From Diploscapter coronatus (lineage: Eukaryota > Nematoda > Chromadorea > Rhabditida > Rhabditidae), in NCBI GenBank assembly GCA_964036155.1, contig OZ038423.1:32627249-32691248 (forward strand): 64,000 nt of DNA, read 5' to 3'. Position numbers and translations under genes: made by a program. How positions within the stretch are numbered: position 1 is the stretch's first letter; every line of letters begins with the position of its first letter. Below are positions 34,201-48,902 of the stretch, in pieces. Under the pieces are notes generated by a model, which saw nothing but the letters and a program-made list of their open reading frames with translations, did not search any database and had not been told where the DNA came from.

Positions 34201-35810
34201 TCTCTTCAAATTCGAATGATAATTTCTATAAAATATCGTTCTTCTCCTAAAAATACAATTGTTCTTATCTTCTCTAAAATAAAAAAATGCCAATCAATAA
34301 AACTTATCGTTTATTTATCAGGGTATTTTATAAAATAAGCTCTCATTTTCACTGATATGCGCAGACTCATACAATTATCGACTCTTCATATCATACAACC
34401 ATATCAATACACTTTCCTTATTGCCTTCGGAAGTTGTTATCTAGCCATGAAAAATTAATTTGATCAACAATTATAAATTGAATTCTTCAGTTCCTAGCCA
34501 GATGTTTTTTGCGCAATCTCGCTCCAATTCAGAGCGAAAAATAAAACGGTCATTCCGATCTCAGCACTAAAACTTCTCAAATTTCAACTCTGCTCCTTCT
34601 ATGATCAACAACGCAAAAATCTACTTGCCGGGCATAATTATAAATTTCACGACTCATCACCCCATTGAGAAATTGTAACTTTCACTTCTTATGCCTCCTT
34701 CAAAATTTTGCACACCTTATTGACCTCTAACATTCACGCAAAACGTCAATTTCCTTATGGCTTCAGTTTCACACGCATATTTCACAATTCAAAATAAGTT
34801 AATCAATTTGCGAAAGGCATACAGCAATAACGCCGATTTGCGTACACGTTCCTCTCTTATTCGAGATGCACAACACAATTTCAAATGCGTGTGTGTGTGA
34901 ACATTTTCATACAATTCTCCAAAATGAGTTATTCTATTGATTGATGATCAAAACCAAAACTTTGAGGAATGACTAAATTTGTTCATTTCAATTTCGTTTC
35001 AACTTCAAAAATTCTCGATCAAATTGTAGACCGCCATTTTCGGAACATCATCATCTATGTCTGGTGAAGTATCATTTGATGTCTCTAGAGACAAAAACTA
35101 CCCGATTTGCATCTTCTTGTTTGAAAGAAGTGCACCTTTTGCATCGTCTTAACTCTTTTTTCTTTCCATTGAACCACGCGAGCTATTGAATCTCTTCTGA
35201 ATTCGTTCGAACAATACTTCGAGAGCACCTCTGCGCGCGCGCTTCGCGACGTTCACTTTCTTCTAAATTTCAGCCAATTTTCCTCGTTCCAGGAGACAAT
35301 TTTTCGCTCTCACCGAGAGCGAATTCGAATCGAAGCTGCATGCAACTTCTGCTGCAGTCAACCGAAACATTTTTCTCCTCCAACAAATTTCCTTCCAAAT
35401 TTATGTTTATTCAATCCTACAATTTCTCGCAAATATTTTGATATCTCTATATATCTCATTTTGATAAGACAAAACAAATTTACGGGTTGGCGATGTCCCC
35501 TTTTCGCATATCTGCCTTTCATATCACCGTCTTATTATCATTATCGTGATATATATCAATCTCATCCCAAGGCGCTTTAAGGTCGATTCAATTCTCATCT
35601 CTCTATCATTTTGAATTTCCCTGATTCCTTTTCTTTCACATCGACATATCGTTTAGGCTTCTTCTTTTCGTGTTGATTTTACGACTTGACTTTGTAGCCT
35701 TTTCTATCTTGTTTTTATGCGGATATCCGTCTTCAGATTTGCTTTGCATTTTGATTCCGTTCAATTGAGGAATAAATTTTAGATCAGCGTTCATTCGGAA
35801 GATTCGAAAG
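31241..35810. other. Gene-poor intergenic region, 4.6 kb
   Basis: No exon with family or phase support. Contains a CT microsatellite (about 32312-32328), a GT run near 34890 and pyrimidine-rich sequence upstream of the Shroom-like gene. It probably contains that gene's promoter and regulatory sites. I could not pick out specific sites. Confidence 0.4.
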
Positions 35811-38800
35811 ATGAGCAGTTTTTCTAGCTGGGACCATGAGGCCGATTCGATAGCGGCGAGGAACAATCGGGCCGCGTCGCAAATGTTCTACACTCATTTC
35901 TTGTCGGTGAGTTCAGTCATAAAGTGTTAAATTCTTGGTGAAGACCCAAATCTTTTTCTTAAACTCGATTTACTTTTCCAAACGCTCAGCCTTTACATTC
36001 AAACTCCATTTTTTTCTTCCCACTTTCAATTATTTCTTCAACTTTAAACCTATTCTTCTCCACAGTTCAACTTTTCCCTCAAACTCTTGTTTTTATCACG
36101 GGAATCATTTGAATTTTTCGGGAAAAAAAGAAAATAGCGCAAGGACAAGAACGCAATTTGGAAGGTGAAAAGGAACTGCAGTAAGCGAATGAGAATGAAG
36201 AATAAAAAGTTAGATAGGGTAAGAATTGCAAGAAGAAATGAGAATAGCATTCCTTACTCGAATCTATTCACTGTGTATTCACTTGTTATTCGCGCGAAGA
36301 CGTCTCCATCTCTTTCTCTCCCGTGAGCGCTCTTCCTATTCAATGAGAAGGTGTCATTAGAATTCTCCTACCACTCAAAATGACCAGTCCGAATAAAAAC
36401 TGCGTGCGCAAGCCAAAGGGAACGTGTAAATAATATACCAAAAATAGGAATTCACACAACAATAGTCTACCGATGATTTACTAGATCTTGGGGGTGGATC
36501 TAATAAGTACAATATCTAGTCGTCTAGTCACGAATGAAGGTATATGTTCCTAGATACAACGAGACTCCAGCCACGCGAAGTAGTGCAAGATAGTCTACTT
36601 AATGTCTGATTTCTTATGATCTGAGCTTTCAAAATAGCTATTTCTGGACAATATTCTTCTCCCAATACTCTGCTGCCATATTCTAATTTTTCTTTGTTTC
36701 GCTCCAACTCTTACGGTCTGTTGCCTCCAACCTGCTCATACTATTTTGCATTGTTGTTTTGTATGACCTTCACCGAGCAGCCGGCCTATCTTTCCCTCTT
36801 TCTATCTCATTTGTTGTCTTTCTCTCTTCAAGGCTAGGTATAAATGGGAGAGAGTGGGTTCACATTCCTCGTCTTCTCCAATCTCTCCATTCGACCAATC
36901 TCTAACCGGTCAGCCCTATCTTTTCCTCCATACCAAACAAAGGTCACACCGGCTGGCACCTCGCTTTGCCTCTAGGCTCTTTCTCTCGCCCATTTACCTA
37001 TTCTTGCGTCAAATTTTAGGTTAATTCCAATTCGTTCAAGTCATTTATCGCCGAAAAATAGCTGTACCCAAGTTTCACGGTTAATTAACCCCAGGTCACG
37101 CATATCTACTAGTACTATCCGCTCATTCTATCGTTCTATCTGCCACGGGTAGCCTTTCCTCATTTTCGTATCGCTCAAGGTCTCGACGACTTTTTCTATG
37201 CATAAATGTTGGCTGAATGCATTCATTCTCTCTCGTCCGTTCGACGATTAAACTATCAATTTCATCGATTTTCCGCATTTTGTCTATCAATTCTCAACGC
37301 CGTTCACAATCTAACAAACTGACATGCTATTTCCGGTCTTTTTACCTCTCTCCGAATCTCGATTGCTATTCTAAACCGTCTCCATCTAGGATTTCACATA
37401 AATTTTCTAAATTCGCGCGCGCGCTTGTTCATTTTTAGCTGCTATGGGCTTTTCGGGAATTGGAAATAGTGATTGAAGCGAGGAGAGGAGAGAAAGGCGA
37501 GAAATTAAAAACCGGACATGGTCTTGTGTCAAAGGGTCGGGGAGAATCAATCGTTCTCATTCCAAAAGCGTCTTCCCCTGCCTTTTTCTGCATTCTCTCG
37601 CTCGCACCGGCTTTAGGTAATTAAAGCAAAGCTGCTAGCGCAAGGCTGATCCCACGCCAACGGCCACTGGTTATGGATTCCGAATCTACCTACGGGGTTA
37701 AGGCAAGAGAAGACAGGCTGACAGGCATATGCCTAGTTCTAGATAGGGTCTTTCTTCACTTCGCCAATTTTCTTCTCTTCACTTTCAATCCGATTTCATT
37801 TCACTTATTGACTCATTCCTTTCCAATTTTCCTATCCAAATCTTGTTTTCCTAACCAACAGTCAGAGAAATCACACTATTACCTAGTTCTATCTAAAACA
37901 GTCAACGTCAACACGTAAATAACTATTCACGCCGTTTACTGATTACAATCTGCACTTTTTACTAGAGATTTTTATCAAATGTGAAATTTCAACATTTTTT
38001 GCATTTTTATACTTATGATTTCAACAATGTTTCAATTTTCTTCCACCTTTTCTATCTTCTCCAATCATTCCTCTCGAGCTTCTGAGTCATTCGCCGCGAC
38101 TTTCTTCACTCTTTACATTTCGCCATTTCTCATCGAACCAACATAGAAAGGTGAAGATTGAAAGTCAGCCACTAAGCGATTTCGAGATTAGAATGCGCCG
38201 ATTACAATACAGTTCGACTAAAACCAATTTCCAACAATTGTAGTAAAGAAGTCCAACAAACTCCCCATGTGACTACTGTAGATTCGTGATTCACCAAATA
38301 CCACCTGCTATTCTCGTTCCTCAATTTTATGAACCTGGGCCTGTATCATTCAATTTCCAGCTTTTTCCGCCCTTTTCCATGCACGCTTCCGATTCGCACT
38401 TCATGGCCCATAGAAGATAGTCTGCTGATCAATTCAGCAATTCCAAAACGAACTCCAACATTTCAATCATATTGCCCTAAGCTTTAGATAATATCTTCCT
38501 TCGTGCGATAGATCTCTCACAATGACCAATAAACTCATTTGTCACGCGTCCTTGCAGAGCTCGTGGGATTTGGTATCTTTGTGTACCACACATTTATCTG
38601 GCTCATTGAATTATTCTTTTCATATCGCATGAAAATCTGCTCTGTTCATAATTCGATATTCATCTCTATTATGCGCCACCTTGATTTGCATATTTTCTCC
38701 ATCTCTCTTATCTAAACCTTACAGTTGAAGGTGAAGAGAGTGGTTGTTGGTTGGGGGAAAATGTCGAGCCTGCAGCAGCACTATGGAATGCAAGGTCTTT

Positions 38801-41800
38801 CTTGTCTCTCGTCCATTTTCAGTTTCTTTTTTCCTCTTATCCCTCGCCAGCAATTCCTTTCTTCTTTTCCATCTCTTGGTTTCTCGCTGTGTCTCAGCAC
38901 TGTCTAGGGGTGACTCATAGCGCATTCGTCCATTATTACCCCCTCCCTTCACTCACTGTATTCGCAATTTTTCATTATTTTGCATTTCATTTCATCTCGT
39001 CTCCAACAAAATTTATGAGTTCTAATTAGTAACTCCTGGAATTCATAGCTTTTCTGACTATGTATTGCTCAGAATGTTCAGTTCGTTTGTATTAGTTATT
39101 TTTTCAGTGTTTATGTTTGGAATTGTACTTATTTTACTATACTGTTTGCTTGAATTTCATTTGTAACGAAAATACTCCAATGAGTTAGAATCGTTCACAT
39201 CTGTCACTACAATTCAGCGAAATCATAGAGGGCGCGGTGTCAAACAATTTTGTGCGCCTTTCTCACCCAACGGGAGCATTTCCTCTCGCGCGTTTCCATT
39301 TTTCGCACCTCGAAAACGACGCGAGTTTTGTTGACTCAAAACATCTTCTCAGTCTCAGCTGTCGAGGCGGTGTGTCGCTTGTGGGAGCGATTTTTTTTTT
39401 TAAATGTCGATCGAGCGGATTGTGGGTCGACGAGGAGAAGGATTAGAAAATTTCTGCATCCACCTTGCGGTTCGATTTGTGATCAAAATTTTTAATGCAC
39501 TAATTTAGGCCATTGAATGATCTTTCGATTTTTCAGATTATCTTGCAGCTTCAATGCTATTTCCACTTTCTGAATCGCAAAATCTATTAACTGATCAACA
39601 TTTTTCAATTGGGTCGATCGAAAATGGATATTTCCATCGTCATTCTTTCTAAATATAGCCCAATCCTCGAATGACCACGTATATTTTTATTTTTATGCCG
39701 ATTTAATGCGCCCATCGTCATTAGGATTCCAGCGGCCTCTTTTGCTGCTGGTAGTCATTTGTTGTTGAATCTTCACTTCAAAGACACAGGGGAAGTTCTT
39801 ATTTTCCTTCGAAACGCATAAAATCGACTTCGACTTTTCACATGCCACCAAGGTCTTTTTAATTGATGCCGAAACGAAGCAAGAAAACTGTAGAAAGTCG
39901 AAAATTGGCTAAAATGAGGATGAATGGATGGGAGGAAATGAAAGCTAATACTTTTTCATTTTGGCTATTCACATTATTCTTTCACTTCAAATATCTTCTC
40001 CATTTAACTTATGCTTTGGTTGCCCTTCAAAGAAAAAAGCGCGATTGCCTCTTCCATCCACATATAGGTTGATTGTCGTTTTTGGATCATTTTGAGAAGG
40101 TCGCTCGTGCGCCATTCACAAAGGCTATGTGAAATAAGGAAAGAGTTTCATTCGTCTTGTCCTTTTACCTAGGTAATATCGATTTTCTCATGGAGTTATT
40201 CGATCTCGTCAAATTCAATATCGAAATCCCCTTTCGTCTATTCCACATTTACTATCTTTGAGTATAAGCCTCCACCAATCTTGAATTGAATTTTTCACGG
40301 AGATTATGGGATTGGTCAAGATTTAATCCAAGTTTTTTTCTCGTCAAAATAGACCCCCGTTTTTCTCGGCTTTTCCAATCGGCCATTTGACAGTCTGTCA
40401 CCTGCCAGGCTTGCCATCGGCCTATTGTTTCTGCACTTTCTCACGCTCGGACACGACGATCGCATCACCATTTCGTCGACTCGCGCTTCTGTTGAACGGA
40501 CCAAGGCTCTCTCGATTTCCTCCAGTCTCTCCTTATTTTCCCCTTCCTTGCCGTTTTCCTGAGCCCTGACCGGTCCTCGCGGTTTTTCCTCTCTTCTGTG
40601 TATGCTTCTGGCATCGCTTACACAATCTCTCCATTCATTTTTGTTTACCCCAAATCTCGCCAGTGGCGATTTCTTCCTGTAGAACAGAAGCAGCTTGCAA
40701 CTTTCCCTATTTTCATTTTCCCTCTCATCTACTTGACTCCTGACAATAGGATATCCGACTCTCGAAAACATAATCCTTGCTATTGTTGTTATTTTTGAGG
40801 CCATTGTTCACGACTTTCATCAACTTCCTCAAAAATAATGAAGGAAATTTTAGAGCCGATCGCTTCTACCGACCGAATTCCCAGCAATGTTGCATCGAAG
40901 TCCATCTGGTGCAAAACGAAAGATACGTCAGAGACGAGAAGAGCAGTAAGTCCTTAAATTCTTTGGAAAGGTGCATAACTTCGAATCTGATTTTCAAAAA
41001 ATCGCATTTTGCACGTGCTCATTGTTTCTTTACAAAACAAAGATGATATTCCATTTCCATGAAATGCAGCAGCATGCGCTCTTCCGGTTTTTCATAGAGG
41101 AAATTGAAGGGAACATTTTTGAAAATATGATGGAGGATCAAAATATGTGTCATGTACGAAACCAGAAACTCCTTTTTTCGGATCTCTTTCCGAAATACAT
41201 GCACTGTCGTTTGAATTTGTTCCCTTTCCCTCATTCTCTCGATCGAATTCTATAATTGTCGATCGTCGATCGTTTGAATTTGCTCTCTTGATCAAAACTA
41301 CCATTTCGACAGTGGCTTTCTCGAATTGCCTTCCTCTATTTCCCCTTTTGCTTTACATTTTCGGCCTCTCGTTGGTGTCCCTCTCCTTCTATAGAATGCT
41401 AAGAATGTAACCGTTTCGCTCTATGCATATACGCATTCTCTCTTGCGACCGACCCACTATCTCTCATATCTGACAATTCTTGTATATACAGGATTTTACG
41501 AAATTGGCTTTGCATAGGGGAAAGGAGCGACAAAGAAATGACTATTGCATCGTCCACATTCCAATGTTGATTATCCAATTGCGTAATAGTCGGAGTGATT
41601 TGCCAAATCGAGATTACATCTGCATATTCGTCGTAGAAGAAAGGCGGATGAGTCTTATCAATTATAGCATTTAGAACAAATGCGCAAAGCCACTCACTCA
41701 ACGCAACACACTAATAGCTTTGTTTTAGTAGCTTTACACAATCACAAACAAATCTTCTTGACAAAGGCTATTCTATTTTTTTAGGGGATCACGACCTTCT

Positions 41801-44800
41801 CCATTCCTGTCACCGTCATCTTCGACCAATTCAAGTCCATCAACGACGACGACGATTTCTTCCGATCAAAGTAATTACCGGTAAGTCATCTAGCTAGGGA
41901 TTTTTAGAAAGTGCGGAGAAGATCATTTAGAAAGCTTGAAGAGTTAAAGAACAAGTGCTGGTACGAATGAAACTGTTTGAACTTCCAAATGACCGGTCTT
42001 CGAACTATTTTAACTTTCCAAGAAAGCTCAATCAAGTAAAATCCATAAAGTCCTTCAAATTCCAGCTCACTCATAGACTCCGGTGGCTACCAGTCAATCC
42101 TTCCCGATCTACGACCCACTTTCGTCCCAACACCAGCACCAAGGTTGGGATTTAAGATTCACGAAACATTTCGTTCCGACAAATTGCTGTTGTTCTTGCC
42201 GATTTCTATGTTTTGATCTCATATTGTTGAATTGTTGCCTCTCTAGCACTTCGCCCTTTCCACTTAAGGGTCTCGTCGTATAATCCGCTGGAAAAACAGT
42301 TTGCATTGCGCGCGCGTCCGCCCGTGTCACACTTTTTCACTTCTCATTTTCATGTGTTGTTGTCGTGTTGCAATCGACGCTCGGATTCCATTAAACGCGT
42401 ATAAGAAGCTCCTTCTTCATTCTCCAAGAAGTCGATACATCATTTAAGCCAAGTCACTTTGATTTCAATCCAAGTTTCATACCTTTATCTATCTTCCTAT
42501 GTCACTTCCTTTTATCTAAACCACTTCCTATTTACATTTCCTTGAAAACCGATTTAGACTTTTAGCCTTTTAAATCGCGATTGCACAGCTTTTTCGAACC
42601 GAAGGAATCGTGAGTAAAAGGCCCTCGCGATTCGATCATACACACAATCGGTAAAATGGTTAAAACGAGACACCAGTCGACAAAAGTGTGCTGCTTTTGT
42701 GCACAAATTTTCGTCCTTATATGTGTTATACTGTAAAGTAGTTTCCAAATGGCCACTACTTATAAGCTTATCTTTGGAATATCGCCTCCCTAGACATAAG
42801 AGAGGTCTCAAAAATTGGCGCGCGTCGCCTTTCGTAATCTAATTCGATAGTATCCATTGCAATAGGCAAAATTGACTCATGATTTTACTCTTGGACGTCT
42901 AAGTACTTTGCTTGAGAGTGACATGCAACGAATTTATACTCGAAAATAATGAGAAGCTCATATATGGCTTCAGTTTTTAAAGATAATATTTTATTTTGCT
43001 AATATCTCAGGAAAAAGAACGCAATTGAATTTTGAATGCCTTAAACTTTATCATAAATAAAACCATCTAATCCGAGGGCTATTACCATGGTTGTAAAGCC
43101 GAGATTTTTTCTTAATTTTTGACAAGGACTAGGAACGAGACTTATCGCTGTAACGTATTCTATTTAGTCCGATTGGTTGTTCAAAATTCGAGGCGTTGAC
43201 TTGGCTTGTTTCCACTATTCATTGCATAGAAATATGCAACCTTTTGAATTGCTTGGCGCTGAAACAATGCACTACAATAATGCTTATGTAAGCGAATTGG
43301 GGCGGCAGCAAATTTTTGTGCTATGATAGAATATAAGAGTGCCTATTCGATATTAGATTGGTTCGGGCATTGTATCATGTATTCAACAGCGTTCACTGTA
43401 ATAAGAAAAAGAATCAAAGGGGATGAATATATGAATACCGGGAACAGAACAACTGTAGTTCAGTTTCACTGCTTTACTTGCTTCAGGCCGACTTTGCATT
43501 CGCCTCGCCAGTTTCATAGTCGGCGTCGTTCAGTTCATGATCCCCCATTCTATGCAACGAACACCCCAATGCGTCCTTCCTGTGTATGCCCTGTTTCCCT
43601 GTTCAACGCTATGCATTCCCTACCTACCCCTGCATATCTTTCGGTCTACTATTTCACATTCTGTCTGTCGATCTACCTCTAGCAGCAGCTTCTCATATCT
43701 CATCTGGGTCACCCATCCAAAACCCTCCCTCTCCTCCTCCCCTTCCTCACACATTTCACATTTATGAAAATATGCGTGAGTGTTGTCTCGTCATTCCATC
43801 ACTTCGAAAATCTACACATTCCATTCCATTACTCCATTTAAACTCACGAAAAACATACTTCCTGTCCGAATTCAGCAGTTTTCCAATGCTTTCATAGTTC
43901 GACCTAGAAAAAATTCTCAATTTCACCACATTTCTGATATAAGTTTGCAAGAAAATTCACTATCCTAGTTCTGACGATGCACTTTTACATGAAAACCTTT
44001 CCTTTCTCGAAATTTCGCTTATCAAAAATCGATAATTTGATAATGCGCGATCTAATCTCAGAGATAATCTCGAATCAAATCAGAATCACTTCTATTCGCA
44101 TCTGGTCAGTGACATTCTCTCAACCTCCGTGTTCTACCTGCATCTCTAATGTTCTGCCTTCTTTCTCTTCATTCATTCTCTTCTACTTTGTTTGTCATGT
44201 TGGTGCTTTCGTCATTGTGCGTCGCTGCGTCCACTCGACTCGTCCACTCTCCAACTTCTTCCTTTGTACCTGCGCTTACCTGCAGCAGACCTGAAGCATA
44301 CCTGCATACAACCTGCACAGCTTCTCCCTCACTAACTTCTTGCCGCTTGCCGTTTATGCATCTTTGTACTCTCTCAGTAAGTATACAATCCATCTTATTG
44401 TTTTCTTCTTTTCTCATTCAATAGCGTTATTTCACCAACTAACATACAACTTCTTACCGTTCTTCACTCTACCTAATTCTCCTTACTTGCGCCTTCTTTG
44501 CATTCTTCTCTCAGTATCTCTCTCCAACAGCCCACTCCTTCGCATGTTCTCTTCGAAGCAGCTTCACCGTCTTCCACTCGGCATTTTCAACTAAAGTCTT
44601 GTCTCACACTCTACACGGTTCATTTGAATTCAATAACGCCTCTAAACGATTGGAATTTCGCCTCTTATAGATAAACGTCCATCGCTGTTTTGCATTCTAA
44701 CTATAGATTTGATTGTCACTTCGACTGATATCTCATGGACCATAAATGGCCATACACTGATAGCCCGTTCCTCGAGAAATGATAGCATTTATGCCCCCTT

Positions 44801-47179
44801 TAACTAAAATTGAACACCATTTCACATAGTTGTTTGCTTTCAAGGAATCATATCTTTCTCCTTCTCTGCATCAAACTAATATTCGAGTCAAATTCAATCA
44901 GTCATATTCCAGACTGAGCACATCTCTTTCTTCTTCGATGAGTTACTTGGAGACGTCGTCCGGGTCTCTCTCCGGATCCGGTCCCGCACCGCCTGTTCCT
45001 CCAACTAAACCTACTGTTGAGGTAAATAGCTAAAACAATTGGTGACAAAATGAAATCTAATATTCTAGGTGCATCCAATGCCGAATGAAGAACGAGTTCC
45101 TCTACCACAATCACAAGGATTCAACAAATCGATGGACTCTGATATGCTCAAGAAACAAAAACCTGCCGTTCCGGCCAAACCCAAAGGCCTACTGATCGAT
45201 CATATGTCCAGGTTAGTCCATCTTTTCACACATACCCGAATTTGATGCCTCACGCAAAATTTAAAAATATCACAAAGGTTGACGCTAACACGCTCAATAT
45301 TTACTTTTCGTCTATTTCCGCGATTTCTTATTTGCTGCACCATTTTTGGCTTGGTCGTTTGATGCGAGTGAGAAAGTACGCGCGCGCTAGGGCCGTTTTT
45401 CTCTGAATCATAAGACAACAATTGAGGCTTTTAGTTTTCTGTTGGGTGTCTCTTTTTGCAAAATAAAACATTCACCTTTCTTTTCAGCGTTTCTAATTAG
45501 CTATAATTTGTATATTCAACGCATAAAACCTATAATAAAGCTCTGAATGTGCGTATTGTGAGGAAAAGTTTACGATAATTTTAAGCTATCACGTAGAAAA
45601 TAGCAGTGCCCTGATGCCTGAACATGAAATTTTACTCGCGGAACGGAAATGCCCGATCTTGAACACCAATTAGCTTATTCCCTTATAAGAGAGCAGTCGC
45701 CACTTTCTCTCGACTCTAGCAATTTCCATATAGAATGAAATAGCCTCAAGCGCTTATGCGAGACGAGTTTTCGCTTCTTTTAATTTCCCTCAATCTTTTC
45801 TCTCCTTTCCCTGTCTCCAACTTCCTAATGACATTTCTGAACTTCGTTTTGCTGTATGCAACAATATGCTTGCGGGCGCTCTGTCTCATTCTTCATCTGG
45901 TTCACCTTCGAGGTCTCTTTCCTGATTTGTCTCCTTACACCTCTACTTTTTGCCTAACTCATACCACCAATCTGCCTTAGGGAACCAATTAGTTCTCTAT
46001 AATTACAGCTTACAAGTAGCGGTGTAGCGAAGTAGTTAAGATTGTGTTTTGAGACAGTATTCTTTACCGAGTTTTCGAAACAAGTAAAGTTCTGATTGCA
46101 CAAATTTTCAGATCAACTTCCCTAACTTCACTAGCCTCTCCCGTGTCACAAACGGCCAATAGCTTTCTCAACAACCTGGTCAACTCCCCATCATTACTCA
46201 ATCTACAGAAGGCCTACAAGAACCCAGAAATGGGAAGTCAGGAGTTCAAGAAGCTCGAATCCTCCAGGGTCGAGGTAAAAACAAGTCTAAGGATAGACAT
46301 AATTGTCTTTCTTCCAGTCAATCCAGAAGGTCAACCGACGTCTAAGCGAATATGAACGAGACAGGAAAACGATCGACGAAGAGTTGGACCAGATCAATCG
46401 TATCGGAGACCGGCTATTATCGACAATCGAAATGTGCGACAGGAATCTATCTGCCAAAGTAAGTATCAGCTACTCACCAATAATGAAGAGGAGTTCTGAA
46501 TTGAACTTTGGTTCTGACATTTTCTCAGTCAACGCCGATTCTAATTCCGATTTTCTAGTTTCCAATCTCTTCCATTCCTGCCACCAATTATGTCATTAGA
46601 CACCGTTTTATCTCCCCCATTCTTCCAGATTCAACAACATCTCGAGAACAGCAAAGAGTTACTGAAGTTGGAGACCAAGCTGCGATATCAAATGGAAAAG
46701 TTGAAAGATCACTTGAATTACGGCAGCGGCGATCAGGTAATTGTCGAGTTTTTTTACCGAAAATATGCGTGTGTTGTAGAGCGAAGGCCTACTTGAGGAG
46801 TCTCGATTACGCCGACGATTGCAGGATGCAGCTATTTTGCGGAATACCTATAATCGGCGAGAGAGGGATCTGGAACGGCAAATGGTACATTTTTCTAGAC
46901 CATTAAAAACTCAGTAGTAGATTCAAAGCAAAATTTGAAAAAATATATTTTCCAAGTCAAATTTTCAAATTGGCCTTTCAATTTTAAACGTCTTCAAATT
47001 TCATTCCTTTTCTTTAGATATCAATTCTGGAGGAAGAAGAAAACAGGCAGTTCAACCTGTACAAAGACACGTTGATGCGACTAGTCGAGGACTATCGAAT
47101 TGTCGAGGACAGAATCGCCGATGCTCAACTCCAACTCCGAACTCTGCACACCACAAATCGAGTTAGTTGCTCTAGTTGA
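35811..47179 (+). CDS. Shroom-like protein with ASD2-type coiled coil
   Basis: Shroom proteins bind Rho kinase through ASD2 and drive apical actomyosin constriction. Eleven coding exons: 35811-35906, 40854-40945, 41785-41880, 42066-42143, 44913-45021, 45069-45211, 46112-46274, 46318-46458, 46629-46736, 46780-46884 and 47018-47179. They give 430 residues. The N-terminal half is low-complexity and Ser/Pro-rich, with SH3-ligand-like runs (APPVPPTKP, KPAVPAKPKG). Residues from about 245 to 425 form a continuous heptad-rich coiled coil, resembling the Shroom ASD2 order: a LKxxLxRRE-like block (NTYNRRERDLERQMISIL), then FNLYKDTLMRLVEDYRIVED and ADAQLQLRTL. No PDZ domain was found. Intron 1 is 4.9 kb and intron 4 is 2.8 kb, unusually long here. 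The exon 1 to exon 2 join is supported because only that phase keeps exons 2-4 open. Other 5' exons remain possible. Confidence 0.8.
35907..40853 (+). other. First intron of the Shroom-like gene, 4.9 kb
   Basis: The longest intron in the window, pyrimidine-rich on the plus strand. Apart from a possible unused exon at about 38723-38791 (see the rejected list) nothing coding fits. Its size suggests it may hold enhancers or alternative promoters; this is inference. Confidence 0.4.
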
Positions 47180-47322
47180 TTCGACCGAAGCTTCTCCAAA
47201 GTGAAGTTCCCCAACTTCATTATACCCAGGATTCTATAGCTTTCATCCAAGGCTGTAACTTGATGATACTGAATCAGTATCACAAAATTATTAATGTTAC
47301 AGTCTTGCGCTTTTGTTCACGA

Positions 47323-47382
47323 TGTCATTTTACTTTCGTTAATTTTGGAAAGAAAATATGAGAAGATGGAAGTAAAATGACA
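47323..47382. repeat. Inverted repeat, 13-bp perfect arms
   Basis: TGTCATTTTACTT at 47323-47335 and its exact complement at 47370-47382, separated by 34 bp, about 145 bp past the Shroom-like stop. Confidence 0.55.
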
Positions 47383-47692
47383 GCGTCATCTCCAAATATG
47401 ACGTAGTCAAAGTACTGATGATTATTTTGTTATACCGATCAATTAACAAGTCCTAGATGAAATATTCGAAGTGTTCCCCTCGGTTCATGTTCCATTTTGG
47501 GTTGATGTAATATGAAATTCGTTTGAGTTGTATCTTCCACAATTGTATCCGTGAAATTTGTGATCCGAACTTTACTTGTTGATATTTTTCGAGTTGAGGC
47601 TATTTCGATGATTCCAGAGTTGAAGCTTCGACTTGGCATTTTCACTGCACATAGTTATTTTACTTCTCTATCTCGAAAAATGGAAATTTTGC

Positions 47693-47782
47693 ATGACAGT
47701 TACTAAATGACGGAGCCCGATAGTTGGAGATAAACAAGAGAATGAAATTTTGAAAAAGACTCCGTCATATAGTAATTGTCAT
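47693..47782. mobile_element. MITE-like element with about 25-bp inverted ends
   Basis: The left arm ATGACAGTTACTAAATGACG and the right arm CGTCATATAGTAATTGTCAT are inverted copies with one small insertion. Both are flanked by ATTTTG-like sequence, a possible target duplication. Confidence 0.65.
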
Positions 47783-48902
47783 TTTGAATAGTGGAGTAAG
47801 ATGACGGAATGTGTTGATTTTTGTAAATATGCATTGCTATTTGCCATACAAACATAAAATAAAGCATTTAGTGAAAAAAGTGACGATAACAAAAACCAGA
47901 GTGCAAATGTAGGGTGAAGCTAGATTATTGTGAAACGGCAAAGTCTCTTTACCCTATGAAGTTTGATTGTGAATTATTTTCTTCCAAAAAATTAAGAGCA
48001 GTTAGAGCTCAACTTCGTGACGAAGAACGAGGAAAATCCCGTGAATTCGCGTGAATGAGCTATCCGATCGTATCGATCTAATGCTCTTATTTACATTTCA
48101 AACTACTAACGTTATTGTCACTTGGATCGTGTGTACATGGTAATAAATATACATAATTTATATTCGATTTATTAGCTCTTTATATCAACAAAGATATATC
48201 ATAAATGATTTAAAATATAGAAGAATGTGAACTTTAGTTCAAAAATTTAAAAAATTGTCTGTTATGTGACAACTGTTTCGGGGAATGACTAACTCATGTA
48301 GGCAACAAGTCAAACAATCGCGAGGTCGGTTAAAACTGCGATAGATAACGAAATCTGGAGAGAGCACAGGCAGCGATAAATATAAATGAGACGAACTTCG
48401 AGAATTATCAAAGTGTGCTTTGTGACTGAGCTCAAAGAGCGACGCAATTTAGCGATATTTCGTCGGGTGTGCCCCCTTTTCTCCCACTTTTTAAAGCAAC
48501 TACTTTTCCCGCGCACAATGTTTTATCGTTCAACGAGTATAGGGAGAGTGGGAGGAACAACCCTCACCCTATTTCATCATTTCATAGTCAATTCTCAAAT
48601 TCTCTTCATTATAAAAGCAATTGCATTATCCTAAGTGCAATAACAACGTGTTCATCGATTGATAGCAACACTCCTGGGTTGTCTCACGATTTTGCGCAGA
48701 GTTTGGTTTTTGCTAAAATTTCATTCTCAAACAAATTTTAATTGCAATTTATTAAGCTTTTATTAACATAAATATTGATTAGCATTCTAGATGACCATGA
48801 TTTATCACTTGTTCGCGCCTTGTTTTGAGAAATAACTGATAACTTTTATATAGTATTTGCACAACGCTATGTGAAAACCTAATATTTTCATTTAGACCGA
48901 AC

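Larger units (their letters stand above)
47180..48902. other. Intergenic between Shroom-like gene and UGT
   Basis: Holds the Shroom-like 3' UTR (AATAAA at 47868-47873 is a possible but distant poly(A) signal), two inverted-repeat elements (47323-47382 and 47693-47782) and the UGT promoter region. No coding exon seen. Confidence 0.4.

Noticed and set aside
38723..38791. Possible cassette or alternative first exon of the Shroom-like gene (ATG at 38761, MSSLQQHYGMQ).
   Set aside because: It has acceptor- and donor-like ends, but its 3' phase does not fit any downstream exon; joining it to exon 2 leads to a stop at the end of exon 3.
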